Part shown: in pieces, positions 49,601 through 62,136 of the stretch
Position numbering within the stretch: position 1 is the stretch's first letter
Layout of the letters: each line of letters opens with the position of its first letter
NCBI GenBank assembly: GCA_963930735.1
Contig: CAWVNZ010000417.1
Span: 310,001 to 374,000, forward strand
DNA: 64,000 bases
Source of the DNA: Dioctria linearis
Taxonomy: Eukaryota > Arthropoda > Insecta > Diptera > Asilidae
Reading direction: 5' to 3'
Notes under the pieces: model-generated
Told to the model about the DNA's origin: nothing
The model's database searches: none
Seen by the model: the letters and a program-made list of their open reading frames with translations, nothing else
Position numbers and translations under genes: made by a program

Positions 49601-52150
49601 TTAATTACGCCAGGGATTGCCTTTTCTATAGTAAATTATTCAAAAAATAATTTTCTACTGTCGCAAATTTTAAGTGCGCCAGGGATTGCCTTTTATATAG
49701 TAAATTTTTCAAAAATTAATTTTATACTGTCGCAAATTTTGATTACGCCAGGGATTGCCTTTTCTATAGTAAATTATTCAAAAAATAATTTTATACTGTC
49801 GCAAATTTTAATTACGCCAGGGATTGCCTTTCTATAGTAAATTATTCAAAAAATAATTTTATACTGTCGCAAATTTTAATTACGCCAGGGATTGCCTTTT
49901 CTATAGTAAATTATTCAAAAAATAATTTTCTACTGTCGCAAATTTTAAGTGCGCCAGGGATTGCCTTTTCTATAGTAAATTATTCAAAAAATAATTTTCT
50001 ACTGTCGCAAATTTTAATTGCGACAGGGATTGCCTTTTCTATAGTAACTTATTCAAAAAATAATTTTCTACTGTCGCAAATTTTAATTACGCCAGGGATT
50101 GCCTTTTCTATAGTAAATTCATTCAAAAAATAATTTTATACTGTCGCAAATTTTAATTACGCCAGGGATTGCCTTTTCTATAGTAAATTATTCAAAAAAT
50201 AATTTTTTACTGTCGCAAATTTTAAGTGCGCCAGGGATAGCCTTTTCTATAGTAAATTTTGCAAAAAATAATTTTTTACTGTCGCAAATTTTAATTACGC
50301 CAGGGATTGCCTTTTCAATAGTAAATTATTCAAAAAATAATTTTTTACTATCGCAAGTTTTAATTGCGCCAGGGATTGCCTTTTCTATAGTAAATTATTC
50401 AAAAAATAATTTTCAACTGTCGCAAATTTTAATTGCGCCAGGGATTGCCTTTTCTATAGTAAATTATTCAAAAAATTATTTTTACGGTCGCAAATTTTAA
50501 AATCCCAGGGATTGCCTTTTCTATAGTAAATTATTCAAAAAATAATTTTTTACTGTCGCAAGTTTTAATTACGCCAGGGATTGCCTTTTCTATAGTAAAT
50601 TATTCAAAAAATAATTTTCTACTGTCGCAAATTTTAAGTGCGCCAGGGATTGCCTTTTATATAGTAAATTTTTCAAAAATTAATTTTAGACTGTCGCAAA
50701 TTTTGATTACGCCAGGGATTGCCTTTTCTATAGTAAATTATTCAAAAAATAATTTTATACTGTCGCAAATTTTAATTACGCCAGGGATTGCCTTTTCTAT
50801 AGTAAATTATTCAAAAAATAATTTTATACTGTCGCAAATTTTAAATACGCCAGGGATTGCCTTTTATATAGTAAATTATTCAAAAAATAATTTTATACTG
50901 TCGCAAATTTTAATTACGCCAGGGATTGCCTTTTCTATAGTAAATTATTCAAAAAATAATTTTCTACTGTCGCAAATTTTAAGTGCGCCAGGGATTGCCT
51001 TTTCTATAGTAAATTATTCAAAAAATAATTTTCTACTGTCGCAAATTTTAATTGCGACAGGGATTGCCTTTTCTATAGTAACTTATTCAAAAAATAATTT
51101 TCTACTGTCGCAAATTTTAATTACGCCAGGGATTGCCTTTTCTATAGTAAATTATTCAAAAAAGAATTTTATACTGTCGCAAATTTTAATTACGCCAGGG
51201 ATTGCCTTTTCTATAGTAAATTATTCAAAAAATAATTTTTTACTGTCGCAAATTTTAAGTGCGCCAGGGATAGCCTTTTCTATAGTAAATTTTGCAAAAA
51301 AATAATTTTTACTGTCGCAAATTTTAATTACGCCAGGGATTGCCTTTTCAATAGTAAATTATTCAAAAAATAATTTTTTACTATCGCAAGTTTTAATTGC
51401 GCCAGGGATTGCCTTTTCTATAGTAAATTATTCAAAAAATAATTTTCAACTGTCGCAAATTTTAATTGCGCCAGGGATTGCCTTTTCTATAGTAAATTAT
51501 TAAAAAAATTATTTTTTACTGTCGCAAATTTTAAAATCCCAGGGATTGCCTTTTCTATAGTAAATTATTCAAAAAATAATTTTTTACTGTCGCAAGTTTT
51601 AATTACGCCAGGGATTGCCTTTTCTATAGTAAATTATTCAAAAAATAATTTTCTACTGTCGCAAATTTTAAGTGCGCCAGGGATTGCCTTTTATATAGTA
51701 AATTTTTCAAAAATTAATTTTATACTGTCGCAAATTTTGATTACGCCAGGGATTGCCTTTTCTATAGTAAATTATTCAAAAAATAATTTTATACTGTCGC
51801 AAATTTTAATTACGCCAGGGATTGCCTTTTCTATAGTAAATTATTCAAAAAATAATTTTATACTGTCGCAAATTTTAAATACGCCAGGGATTGCCTTTTA
51901 TATAGTAAATTATTCAAAAAATAATTTTATGCTGTCGCAAATTTTAATTACGCCAGGGATTGCCTTTTATATAGTAAATTTTCCAAAAAATAATTTTATA
52001 CTGTCGCAAATTTTAATTACGCCAGGGATTGCCTTTTCTATAGTAAATTATTCAAAAAATAATTTTTTACTGTCGCAAATTTTAATTGCGCCAGGGATTG
52101 CCTTTTATATAGTAAATTTTCAAAAATTAATTTTATACTGTCGCAAATTT
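46645..52150 (+). repeat. Right flank block with 14/15-monomer period
   Basis: The anchor aatatccc, or its derivatives aaaatccc and aaatccc, lies at 48508, 49540, 50504 and 51538, spaced 1032, 964 and 1034 bp (15, 14 and 15 monomers with small indels). Each anchor is followed by a G10 att-acg monomer, an agt-gcg copy with ttatatag and tttttcaaaaattaa, and a run of ATA-ended monomers. A gattacg change near 49740, 50704 and 51738 links three of the four. The first part (46.79-47.2 kb) matches 27.88-28.3 kb. Confidence 0.8.
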
Positions 52151-55100
52151 TAAATACGCCAGGGATTGCCTTTTCTATAGTAAATTATTCAAAAAATAAT
52201 TTTCTACTGTCGCAAATTTTAATTACGCCAGTGATTGCCTTTTCTAGAGTAAATTATTCAAAAAATAATTTTTTACTGTCGCAAATTTTAAATATCCCAG
52301 GGATTGCCTTTTCTATAGTAAATTATTCAAAAAATAATTTTCTACTGTCGCAAATTTTAAGTGCGCCAGGGATTGCCTTTTCTATAGTAAATTATTCAAA
52401 AAATAATTTTCTACTGTCGCAAATTTTAAGTGCGCCAGGGATTGCCTTTTCTATAGTAAATTACTCAAAAAATAATTTTATGCTGTCGCAAATTTTAATT
52501 ACGCCAGGGATTGCCTTTTCTATAGTAAATTATTCAAAAAATAATTTTCTACTGTCGCAAATTTTAAATGCTCCAGGGATTGCCTTTTCTATAGTGAATT
52601 TTTCAAAAAATAATTTTCTACTGTCGCAAATTTTAATTGCGCCAAGTATTGCCTTTTCTATAGTAAATTTTGCAAAAAATAATTTTTTACTGTCGCAAAT
52701 TTTAATTGCGCCAGGGATTGCCTTTTCTATAGTAAATTATTCAAAAAATAATTTTTTACTGTCGCAAATTTTAATTTCGCCAGGGATTGCCTTTTCTATA
52801 GTAAATTATTCAAAAAATAATTTTCTACTGTCGCAAATTTAATTACGCCAGGGAGTGCCTTTTATATAGTAAATTTTTCAAAAATTAATTTTATACTGTC
52901 GCAAATTTTAAATACGCCAGGGATTGCCTTTTCTATAGTAAATTATTCAAAAAATAATTTTATACTGTCGCAAATTTTAATTACGCCAGGGATTGCCTTT
53001 TCTATAGTAAATTATTCAAAAAATAATTTTCTACTGTCGCAAATTTTAATTACGCCAGGGATTGCCTTTTCTATAGTAAATTTTGCAAAAATAATTTTCT
53101 ACTGTCGCAAATTTTAATTGCGCCAGTGATTGCCTTTTCTATAGTAAATTTTGCAAAAAATAATTTTATACTGTCGCAAATTTTAATTACGCCAGGGATT
53201 GCCTTTTCTATAGTAAATTATTCAAAAAATAATTTTATACTGTCGCAAATTTTAATTACGCCAGGGATTGCCTTTTCTATAGTAAATTAATCAAAAATAA
53301 TTTTTTACTGTCGCAAATTTTAAGTGCGCCAGGGATTGCCTTTTCTATAGTAAATTTGCAAAAAATAATTTTTTACTGTCGCAAATTTTAATTACGCCAG
53401 GGATTGCCTTTTCTATAGTAAATTATTCAAAAAATAATTTTTTACTATCGCAAGTTTTAATTGCGCCAGGGATTGCCTTTTCTACAGTAAATTATTCAAA
53501 AAATAATTTTCTACTGTCGCAAATTTTAATCACGCCAGGGATTGCCTTTTATATAGTAAATTATTCAAAAAATAATTTTCTACTGTCGCAAATTTTAATT
53601 ACGCCAGGGATTGCCTTTTCTATAGTAAATTTTGCAAAAAATAATTTTCTACTGTCGCAAATTTTAATTGCGCCAGGGATTGCCTTTTCTATAGTAAATT
53701 TTGCAAAAAATAATTTTATACTGTCGCAAATTTTAATTACGCCAGGGATTGCCTTTTCTATAGTAAATTATTCAAAAAATTATTTTTTACTATCGCAAGT
53801 TTTAATTGCGCCAGGGATTGCCTTTTCTACAGTAAATTATTCAAAAGATAATTTTCTACTGTCGCAAATTTTAATCACGCCAGGGATTGTCTTTTATATA
53901 GTAAATTATTCAAAAAATAATTTTCTACTGTCGCAAATTTTAATTACGCGAGGGATTGCCTTTTCTATAGTAAATTTTGCAAAAAATAATTTTCTACTGT
54001 CGCAAATTTTAATTGCGCCAGGGATTGCCTTTTCTATAGTAAATTTTGCAAAAAATAATTTTATACTGTCGCAAATTTTAATTACGCCAGGGATTGCCTT
54101 TTCTATAGTAAATTATTCAAAAAATAATTTTCTACTGTCGCAAATTTTAATTACGCCAGGGATTGCCTTTTCTATAGTAAACTATTCAAAAAATAATTTT
54201 CTACTGTCGCAAATTTTAATTGCGCCAGGGATTGCCTTTTCTATAGCAAATTATTCAAAAAATAATTTTCTACTGTCGCAAATTTTAAGTGCGCCAGGGA
54301 TTGCCTTTTCTTTAGTAAATTATTCAAAAAATAATTTTTTACTGTCGCAAATTTTAATTGCGCCAGGGATTGCCTTTTCTATAGTAAATTATTCAAAAAA
54401 TAATTTTCAACTGTCGCAAATTTTAATTGCGCCAGGGATTGCCTTTTCTATAGTAAAGTTTGCAAAAAATAATTTTATACTGTCGCAAATTTTAATTACG
54501 CCAGGGATTGCCTTTTCTATAGTAAATTATTCAAAAAATAATTTTCTACTGTCGCAAATTTTAATTACGCCAGGGATTGCCTTTTCTATAGTAAATTTTT
54601 CAAAAAATAATTTTATACTGTCGCAAATTTTAAACACGCCAGGGATTGCCTTTTCTATAGTAAATTATTCAAAAAATAATTTTGTACTGTCGCAAATTTT
54701 AATTACGGCAGGGATGGCCTTTTCTATAGTAAATTATTCAAAAAATAATTTTTTACTGTTGCAAATTTTAATTACGCCAGGGATTGCCTTTTCTATAGTA
54801 AATTATTCAAAAAATAATTTTCTACTGTCGCAAATTTTAAGTGCGCCAGGGATTGCCTTTTCTATAGTAAATTATTCAAAAAATAATTTTCTACTGTCGC
54901 AAATTTTAAGTGCGCCAGGGATTGCCTTTTCTATAGTAAATTATTCAAAAAATAATTTTATGCTCTCGCAAATTTTAATTACGCCAGGGATTGCCTTTTC
55001 TATAGTAAATTATTCAAAAAATAATTTTCTACTCTCGAAAATTTTAATTGCGCCAGGGATTGCCTTTTCTATAGTAAATTTTTCAAAAAATAATTTTCTA

Positions 55101-56550
55101 CTGTCGCAAATTTTAATTGCGCCAGGTATTGCCTTTTCTATAGTAAATTTTGCAAAAAATAATTTTTTACTCTCGCAAATTTTAATTGCGCCAGGGATTG
55201 ACTTTTCTATAGTAAATTATTCAAAAAATAATTTTTTACTGTCGCAAATTTTAATTGCTCCAGGGATTGCCTTTTCTATAGTAAATTATTCAGAAAATAA
55301 TTTTCTACTGTCGCAAATTTTAATTACGCCAGGGATTGCCTTTTATATAGTAAATTTTTCAAAAACTAATTTTATACTGTCGCAAATTTTAAATACGCCA
55401 GGGATTGCCTTTTCTATAGTAAATTATTCAAAAAATAATTTTCTACTGTCGCAAATTTTAGTTACGCCAGGGATTGCCTTTTCTATAGTAAATTATTCAA
55501 AAAATAATTTTATACTGTCGCAAATTTTAATTACGCCAGGGATTGCCTGTTCTATAGTAAATTAATCAAAAAATAATTTTTTACTGTCGCAAATTTTAAG
55601 TGCGCCAGGGATTGCCTTTTCTATAGTAAATTTTGCAAAAAATAATTTTTTACTGTCGCAAATTTTAATTACGCCAGGGATTGCCTTTTCTATAGTAAAT
55701 TATTCAAAAAATAATTTTTTACTATCGCAAGTTTTAATTGCGCCAGGGATTGCCTTTTCTACAGTAAATTATTCAAAAAATAATTTTCTACTGTCGCAAA
55801 TTTTAATTACGCCAGGGATTGCCTTTTATATAGTAAATTATTCAAAAAATAATTTTCTACTGTCGCAAATTTTAATTACGCCAGGGATTGCCTTTTCTAT
55901 AGTAAATTTTGCAAAAAATAATTTTCTACTGTCGCAAATTTTAATTGCGCCAGGGATTGCCTTTTCTATAGTAAATTTTCCAAAAAATAATTTTATACTG
56001 TCGCAAATTTTAATTACGCCAGGGATTGCCTTTTCTATAGTAAATTATTCAAAAAATAATATTCTACTGTCGCAAATTTTAATTACCCCAGGGATTGCCT
56101 TTTCTATAGTAAACTATTCAAAAAATAATTTTCTACTGTCGCAAATTTTAATTGCGCCAGGGATTGCCTTTTCTATAGCAAATTATTCAAAAAATAATTT
56201 TCTACTGTCGCAAATTTTAAGTGCGCCAGGGATTGCCTTTTCTATAGTAAATTATTCAAAAAATATTTTTTTACTGTCGCAAATTTTAATTGCGCCAGGG
56301 ATTGCCTTTTCTATAGTAAATTATTCAAAAAATAATTTTCAACTTTCGCAAATTTTAATTGCGCCAGGGATTGCCTTTTCTATAGTAAAGTTTGCAAAAA
56401 ATAATTTTATCCTGTCGCAAATTTTAATTACGCCAGGGATTGCCTTTTCTATAGTAAATTATTCAAAAAATAATTTTCTACTGTCGCAAATTTTAACTAC
56501 GCCAGGGATTGCCTTTTCTATAGTAAATTTTTCAAAAAATAATTTTATAC
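52151..56550 (+). repeat. Right flank block with 33-36-monomer duplication
   Basis: A series with two agt-gcg monomers followed by a ttttatgct junction lies at 52481 and 54961, 2480 bp apart (36 monomers minus 4 bp). A later marker, the A3/G10 CTACAG monomer at about 53447 and 55723, is only 33 monomers apart, so the copies differ by three monomers. Both copies contain a gtaaattaatc monomer. Single-base losses are frequent (near 52840, 53088, 53296, 53357). Confidence 0.7.
53531..54220 (+). repeat. 5-monomer (345-bp) tandem duplication
   Basis: The rare taatcacgcc variant lies at 53531 and 53876, exactly 5 x 69 bp apart. Each is followed by a ttatatag copy, two ttttgc copies and an ATA-ended att-acg copy in the same order. 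In the second unit the final monomer (A3/G10 with CTACAG) is replaced by an att-acg copy with gtaaactattc. Confidence 0.8.
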
Positions 56551-56599
56551 TGTCGCAAATTTTAAATACGCCAGGGATTGCCTTTTCTATAGTAAATTA

Positions 56600-57650
56600 T
56601 TCAAAAAATAATTTTATACTGTCGCAATTTTAATTACGCCAGGGATTGCCTTTTCTATAGTAAATTATTCAAAAAATAATTTTTTACTGTCGCAAATTTT
56701 AATTACGCCAGGGATTGCCTTTTCTATAGTAAATTATTCAAAAAATAATTTTCTACTGTCGCAAATTTTAATTGCGCCAGGGATTGCCTTTTCTATAGTA
56801 AATTATTCAAAAAATAATTTTCTACTGTCGCAAATTTTAATTACGCCAGGGATTGCCTTTTCTATAGTAAATTATTCAAAAAATAATTTTTTACTGTCGC
56901 AAATTTTAATTACGCCGGGGATTGCCTTTTCTATAGTAAATAATTCAAAAAATAATTTTCTACTGTCGCAAATTTTAATTACGCCAGGGATTGCCTTTTC
57001 TATAGTAAATTATTCAAAAAATAATTTTTTACTGTCGCAAATTTTAATTGCGCCAGGGATTGCCTTTCTACAGTAAATTATTCAAAAAATAATTTTTTAC
57101 TGTCGCAAATTTTAAGTGCGCCAGGGATTGCCTTTTCTATAGTAAATTATTCAAAAAATAATTTTTTACTGTCGAAAATTTTAAGTGCGCCAGGGATTGC
57201 CTTTTCTATAGTAAATTATTCAAAAAATAATTTTATACTGTCGCAAATTTTAATTACGCCAGGGATTGCTTTTTCTATAGTAAATTATTCAAAAAATAAT
57301 TTTCAACTGTCGCAAATTTTAATTACGCCAGGAATTGCCTTTTCTATAGTAAATTATTCAAAAAATAATTTTCTACTGTCGCAAATTTTAATTGCGCCAG
57401 GGATTGCCTTTTCTATAGTAAATAATTCAAAAAATAATTTTTTACTGTCGCAAATTTTAAATACGCCAGGGATTGCCTTTTCTATAGTAAATTATTCAAA
57501 AAATAATTTTCTACTGTCGCAAATTTTAATTACGCCAGGGATTGCCTTTTATATAGTAAATTATTCAAAAAATAATTTTCTACTGTCGTAAATTTTAATT
57601 GCGCCAGGGATTGCCTTTTCTATAGTAAATTTTTCAACAAATAATTTTTT
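56600..57650 (+). repeat. Third, partial copy of the right-edge higher-order repeat
   Basis: The rare acgccggggattgcc change coupled with gtaaataattc lies at 56917, 59122 and 62505. The tgtcgtaaat monomer with a caacaaataa tail follows in all three copies (about 57587, 59792 and 63175). The offset from this copy to the next is 2205 bp (32 monomers minus 3 bp). One copy-specific difference is the gcctttctacag loss near 57066. Confidence 0.8.
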
Positions 57651-58753
57651 ACTGTCGCAAATTTTAAATATCCCAGGGATTGCCTTTTCTATAGTAAATT
57701 ATTCAAAAAATAATTTTTTACTGTCGCAAATTTTAAATATCCCAGGGATTGCCTTTTCTATAGTAAATTATTCAAAAAATAATTTTCTACTGTCGCAAAT
57801 TTTAAGTGCGCCAGGGATTGCCTTTTCTATAGTAAATTATTCAAAAAATAATTTTTTACTGTCGCAAATTTTAATTGCGCCAGGGATTGCCTTTTCTACA
57901 GTAAATTATTCAAAAAATAATTTTTTACTGTCGCAAATTTTAATTACGCCAGTGATTGCCTTTTCTATAGTAAATTATTCAAAAAATAATTTTTTACTGT
58001 CGCAAATTTTAATTACGCCAGGGATTGCCTTTTCTATAGTAAATTATTCAAAAATAATTTTCTACTGTCGCAAATTTTAATTACGCCAGGGATTGCCTTT
58101 TCTATAGTAAATTATTCAAAAAATAATTTTTTACTGTTGCAAATTTTAATTGCGCCAGGGATTGCCTTTTCTATAGTAAATTATTAAAAAAATAATTTTT
58201 TACTCTCGCAAATTTTAATTACGCCAGGGATTGCCTTTTCTATATTAAATTATTCAAAAAATAATTTTTTACTGTCGCAAATTTTAAATATCCCAGGGAT
58301 TGCCTTTTCTATAGTAAATTATTCAAAAAATAATTTTCTACTGTCGCAAATTTTAAGTGCGCCAGGGATTGCCTTTTCTATAGTAAATTATTCAAAAAAT
58401 AATTTTTTACTGTCGCAAATTTTAATTGCGCCAGGGATTGCCTTTTCTACAGTAAATTATTCAAAAAATAATTTTTTACTGTCGCAAATTTTAATTACGC
58501 CAGTGATTGCCTTTTCTATAGTAAATTATTCAAAAAATAATTTTTACTGTCGCAAATTTTAATTACGCCAGGGATTGCCTTTTCTATAGTAAATTATTCA
58601 AAAAATAATTTTCTACTGTCGCAAATTTTAATTACGCCAGGGATTGCCTTTTCTATAGTAAATTATTCAAAAAATAATTTTTTACTGTTGCAAATTTTAA
58701 TTGCGCCAGGGATTGCCTTTTCTATAGTAAATTATTCAAAAAATAATTTTTTA

Positions 58754-61700
58754 CTCTCGCAAATTTTAATTACGCCAGGGATTGCCTTTTCTATAGTAAA
58801 TTATTCAAAAAATAATTTTTTACTGTCGAAAGTTTTAATTACGCCAGGGATTGCCTTTTCTATAGTAAATTATTCAAAAAATAATTTTCTACTGTCGCAA
58901 ATTTTAATTAGGCCAGGGATTGCCTTTTCTATAGTAAATTATTCAAAAAATAATTTTCTACTGTCGCAAATTTTAATTGCGCCAGGGATTGCCTTTTCTA
59001 TAGTAAATTATTCAAAAAATAATTTTCTACTGTCGCAAATTTTAATTACGCCAGGGATTGCCTTTTCTATAGTAAATTATTCAAAAAATAATTTTTTACT
59101 GTCGCAAATTTTAATTACGCCGGGGATTGCCTTTTCTATAGTAAATAATTCAAAAAATAATTTTCTACTGTCGCAAATTTTAATTACGCCAGGGATTGCC
59201 TTTTCTATAGTAAATTATTCAAAAAATAATTTTTTACTGTCGCAAATTTTAATTGCGCCAGGGATTGCCTTTTCTACAGTAAATTATTCAAAAAATAATT
59301 TTTTACTGTCGCAAATTTTAAGTGCGCCAGGGATTGCCTTTTCTATAGTAAATTATTCAAAAAATAATTTTTTACTGTCGAAAATTTTAAGTGCGCCAGG
59401 GATTGCCTTTTCTATAGTAAATTATTCAAAAAATAATTTTATACTGTCGCAAATTTTAATTACGCCAGGGATTGCCTTTTCTATACTAAATTATTCAAAA
59501 AATAATTTTCAACTGTCGCAAATTTTAATTACGCCAGGGATTGCCTTTTCTATAGTAAATTATTCAAAAAATAATTTTCTACTGTCGCAAATTTTAATTG
59601 CGCCAGCGATTGCCTTTTCTATAGTAAATTATTCAAAAAATAATTTTTTACTGTCGCAAATTTTAAATACGCCAGGGATTGCCTTTTCTATAGTAAATTA
59701 TTCAAAAAATAATTTTCTACTGTCGCAAATTTTAATTACGCCAGGGATTGCCTTTTATATAGTAAATTATTCAAAAAACAATTTTCTACTGTCGTAAATT
59801 TTAATTGCGCCAGGGATTGCCTTTTCTATAGTAAATTTTTCAACAAATAATTTTTTACTGTCGCAAATTTTAATTACGCCAGGGATTGCCTTTTCTATAG
59901 TAAATTATTCAAAAAATAATTTTTTACTGTCGCAAATTTTAATTACGCCAGGGATTGCCTTTTCTATAGTAAATTATTCAAAAAATAATTTTCTACTGTC
60001 GCAAATTTTAAGTGCGCCAGGGATTGCCTTTTATATAGTAAATTATTCAAAAAATAATTTTCTACTGTCGCAAATTTTAATTACGCCAGGGATTGCCTTT
60101 TATATAGTAAATTATTCAAAAAATAATTTTTTACTGTCGAAAGTTTTAATTACGCCAGGGATTGCCTTTTCTATAGTAAATTATTCAAAAAATAATTTTA
60201 TACTGTCGTAAATTTTAATTACGCCAAGGATTGCCTTTTCTATAGTAAATTATTCAAAAAATAATTTTTTACTCTCGCAAATTTTAACTACGCCAGGGAT
60301 TGCCTTTTCTATAGTAAATTTTTCAAAAAATAATTTTATACTGTCGCAAATTTTAAATACGCCAGGGATTGCCTTTTCTATAGTAAATTATTCAAAAAAT
60401 AATTTTCTACTGTCGCAAATTTTAAGTGCGCCAGGGATTGCCTTTTATATAGTAAATTATTCAAAAAATAATTTTCTACTGTCGCAAATTTTAATTACGC
60501 CAGGGATTGCCTTTTATATAGTAAATTATTCAAAAAATAATTTTCTACTGTCGTAAATTTTAATTGCGCCAGGGATTGCCTTTTCTATAGTTAATTTTTC
60601 AACAAATAATTTTTTACTGTCGCAAATTTTAAATATCCCAGGGATTGCCTTTTCTATAGTAAATTATTCAAAAAATAATTTTTTACTGTCGCAAATTTTA
60701 AATATCCCAGGGATTGCCTTTTCTATAGTAAATTATTCAAAAAATAATTTTCTACTGTCGCAAATTTTAAGTGCGCCAGGGATTGCCTTTTCTATAGTAA
60801 ATTATTCAAAAAATAATTTTTTACTGTCGCAAATTTTAATTGCGCCAGGGATTGCCTTTTCTACAGTAAATTATTCAAAAAATAATTTTTTACTGTCGCA
60901 AATTTTAATTACGCCAGTGATTGCCTTTTCTATAGTAAATTATTCAAAAAATAATTTTTTACTCTCGCAAATTTTAATTACGCCAGGGATTGCCTTTTCT
61001 ATAGTAAATTATTCAAAAAATAATTTTCTACTGTCGCAAATTTTAATTACGCCAGGGATTGCCTTTTCTATAGTAAATTATTCAAAAAATAATTTTTTAC
61101 AGTCGCAAATTTTAAATACGCCAGGGATTGCCTTTTCTATAGTAAATTATTCAAAAAATAATTTTCTACTGTCGCAAATTTTAATTACGCCAGGGTTTGC
61201 CTTTTCTATAGTAAATTATTCAAAAAATAATTTTCTACTGTCGCAAATTTTAATTACGCCAGGGATTGCCTTTTCTACGGTAAATTATTCAAAAAATAAT
61301 TTTTTACTATCGCAAGTTTTAATTGCGCCAGGGATTGCCTTTTCTATAGTAAATTATTCAAAAAATAATTTTATACTGTCGTAAATTTTAATTACGCCAA
61401 GGATTGCCTTTTCTATAGTAAATTATTCAAAAAATAATTTTTTACTCTCGCAAATTTTAACTACGCCAGGGATTGCCTTTTCTATAGTAAATTTTTCAAA
61501 AAATAATTTTATACTGTCGCAAATTTTAAATACGCCAGGGATTGCCTTTTCTATAGTAAATTATTCAAAAAATAATTTTCTACTGTCGCAAATTTTAAGT
61601 GCGCCAGGGATTGCCTTTTATATAGTAAATTATTCAAAAAATAGTTTTCTACTGTCGCAAATTTTAATTACGCCAGGGATTGCCTTTTATATAGTAAATT

Positions 61701-62136
61701 ATTCAAAAAATAATTTTCTACTGTCGTAAATTTTAATTGCGCCAGGGATTGCCTTTTCTATAGTAAATTTTTCAACAAATAATATTTTACTGTCGCAAAT
61801 TTTAAATATCCCAGGGATTGCCTTTTTTCTATAGTAAATTATTCAAAAAATAATTTTTTACTGTCGCAAATTTTAAATATCCCAGGGATTGCCTTTTCTA
61901 TAGTAAATTATTCAAAAAATAATTTTCTACTGTCGCAAATTTTAAGTGCGCCAGGGATTGCCTTTTCTATAGTAAATTATTCAAAAAATAATTTTTTACT
62001 GTCGCAAATTTTAATTGCGCCAGCGATTGCCTTTTCTACAGTAAATTATTCAAAAAATAATTTTTTACTGTCGCAAATTTTAATTACGCCAGTGATTGCC
62101 TTTTCTATAGTAAATTATTCAAAAAATAATTTTTTA
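58754..62136 (+). repeat. 49-monomer (3383-bp) higher-order unit, copy 1
   Basis: Markers at 58754 (ctctcgc), 58823 (tgtcgaaagt), 59122 (acgccgggg), 60226 (gccaagg) and about 60589 (tatagttaat) recur at +3383 bp. That is 49 x 69 + 2, the extra two bases being the ccttttttct expansion near 61825. Within the unit, a 17-monomer (1173-bp) repeat is visible from the gccaaggatt variants at 60226 and 61399. The caacaaataa tail variant is confined to this right-hand family. Confidence 0.85.
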
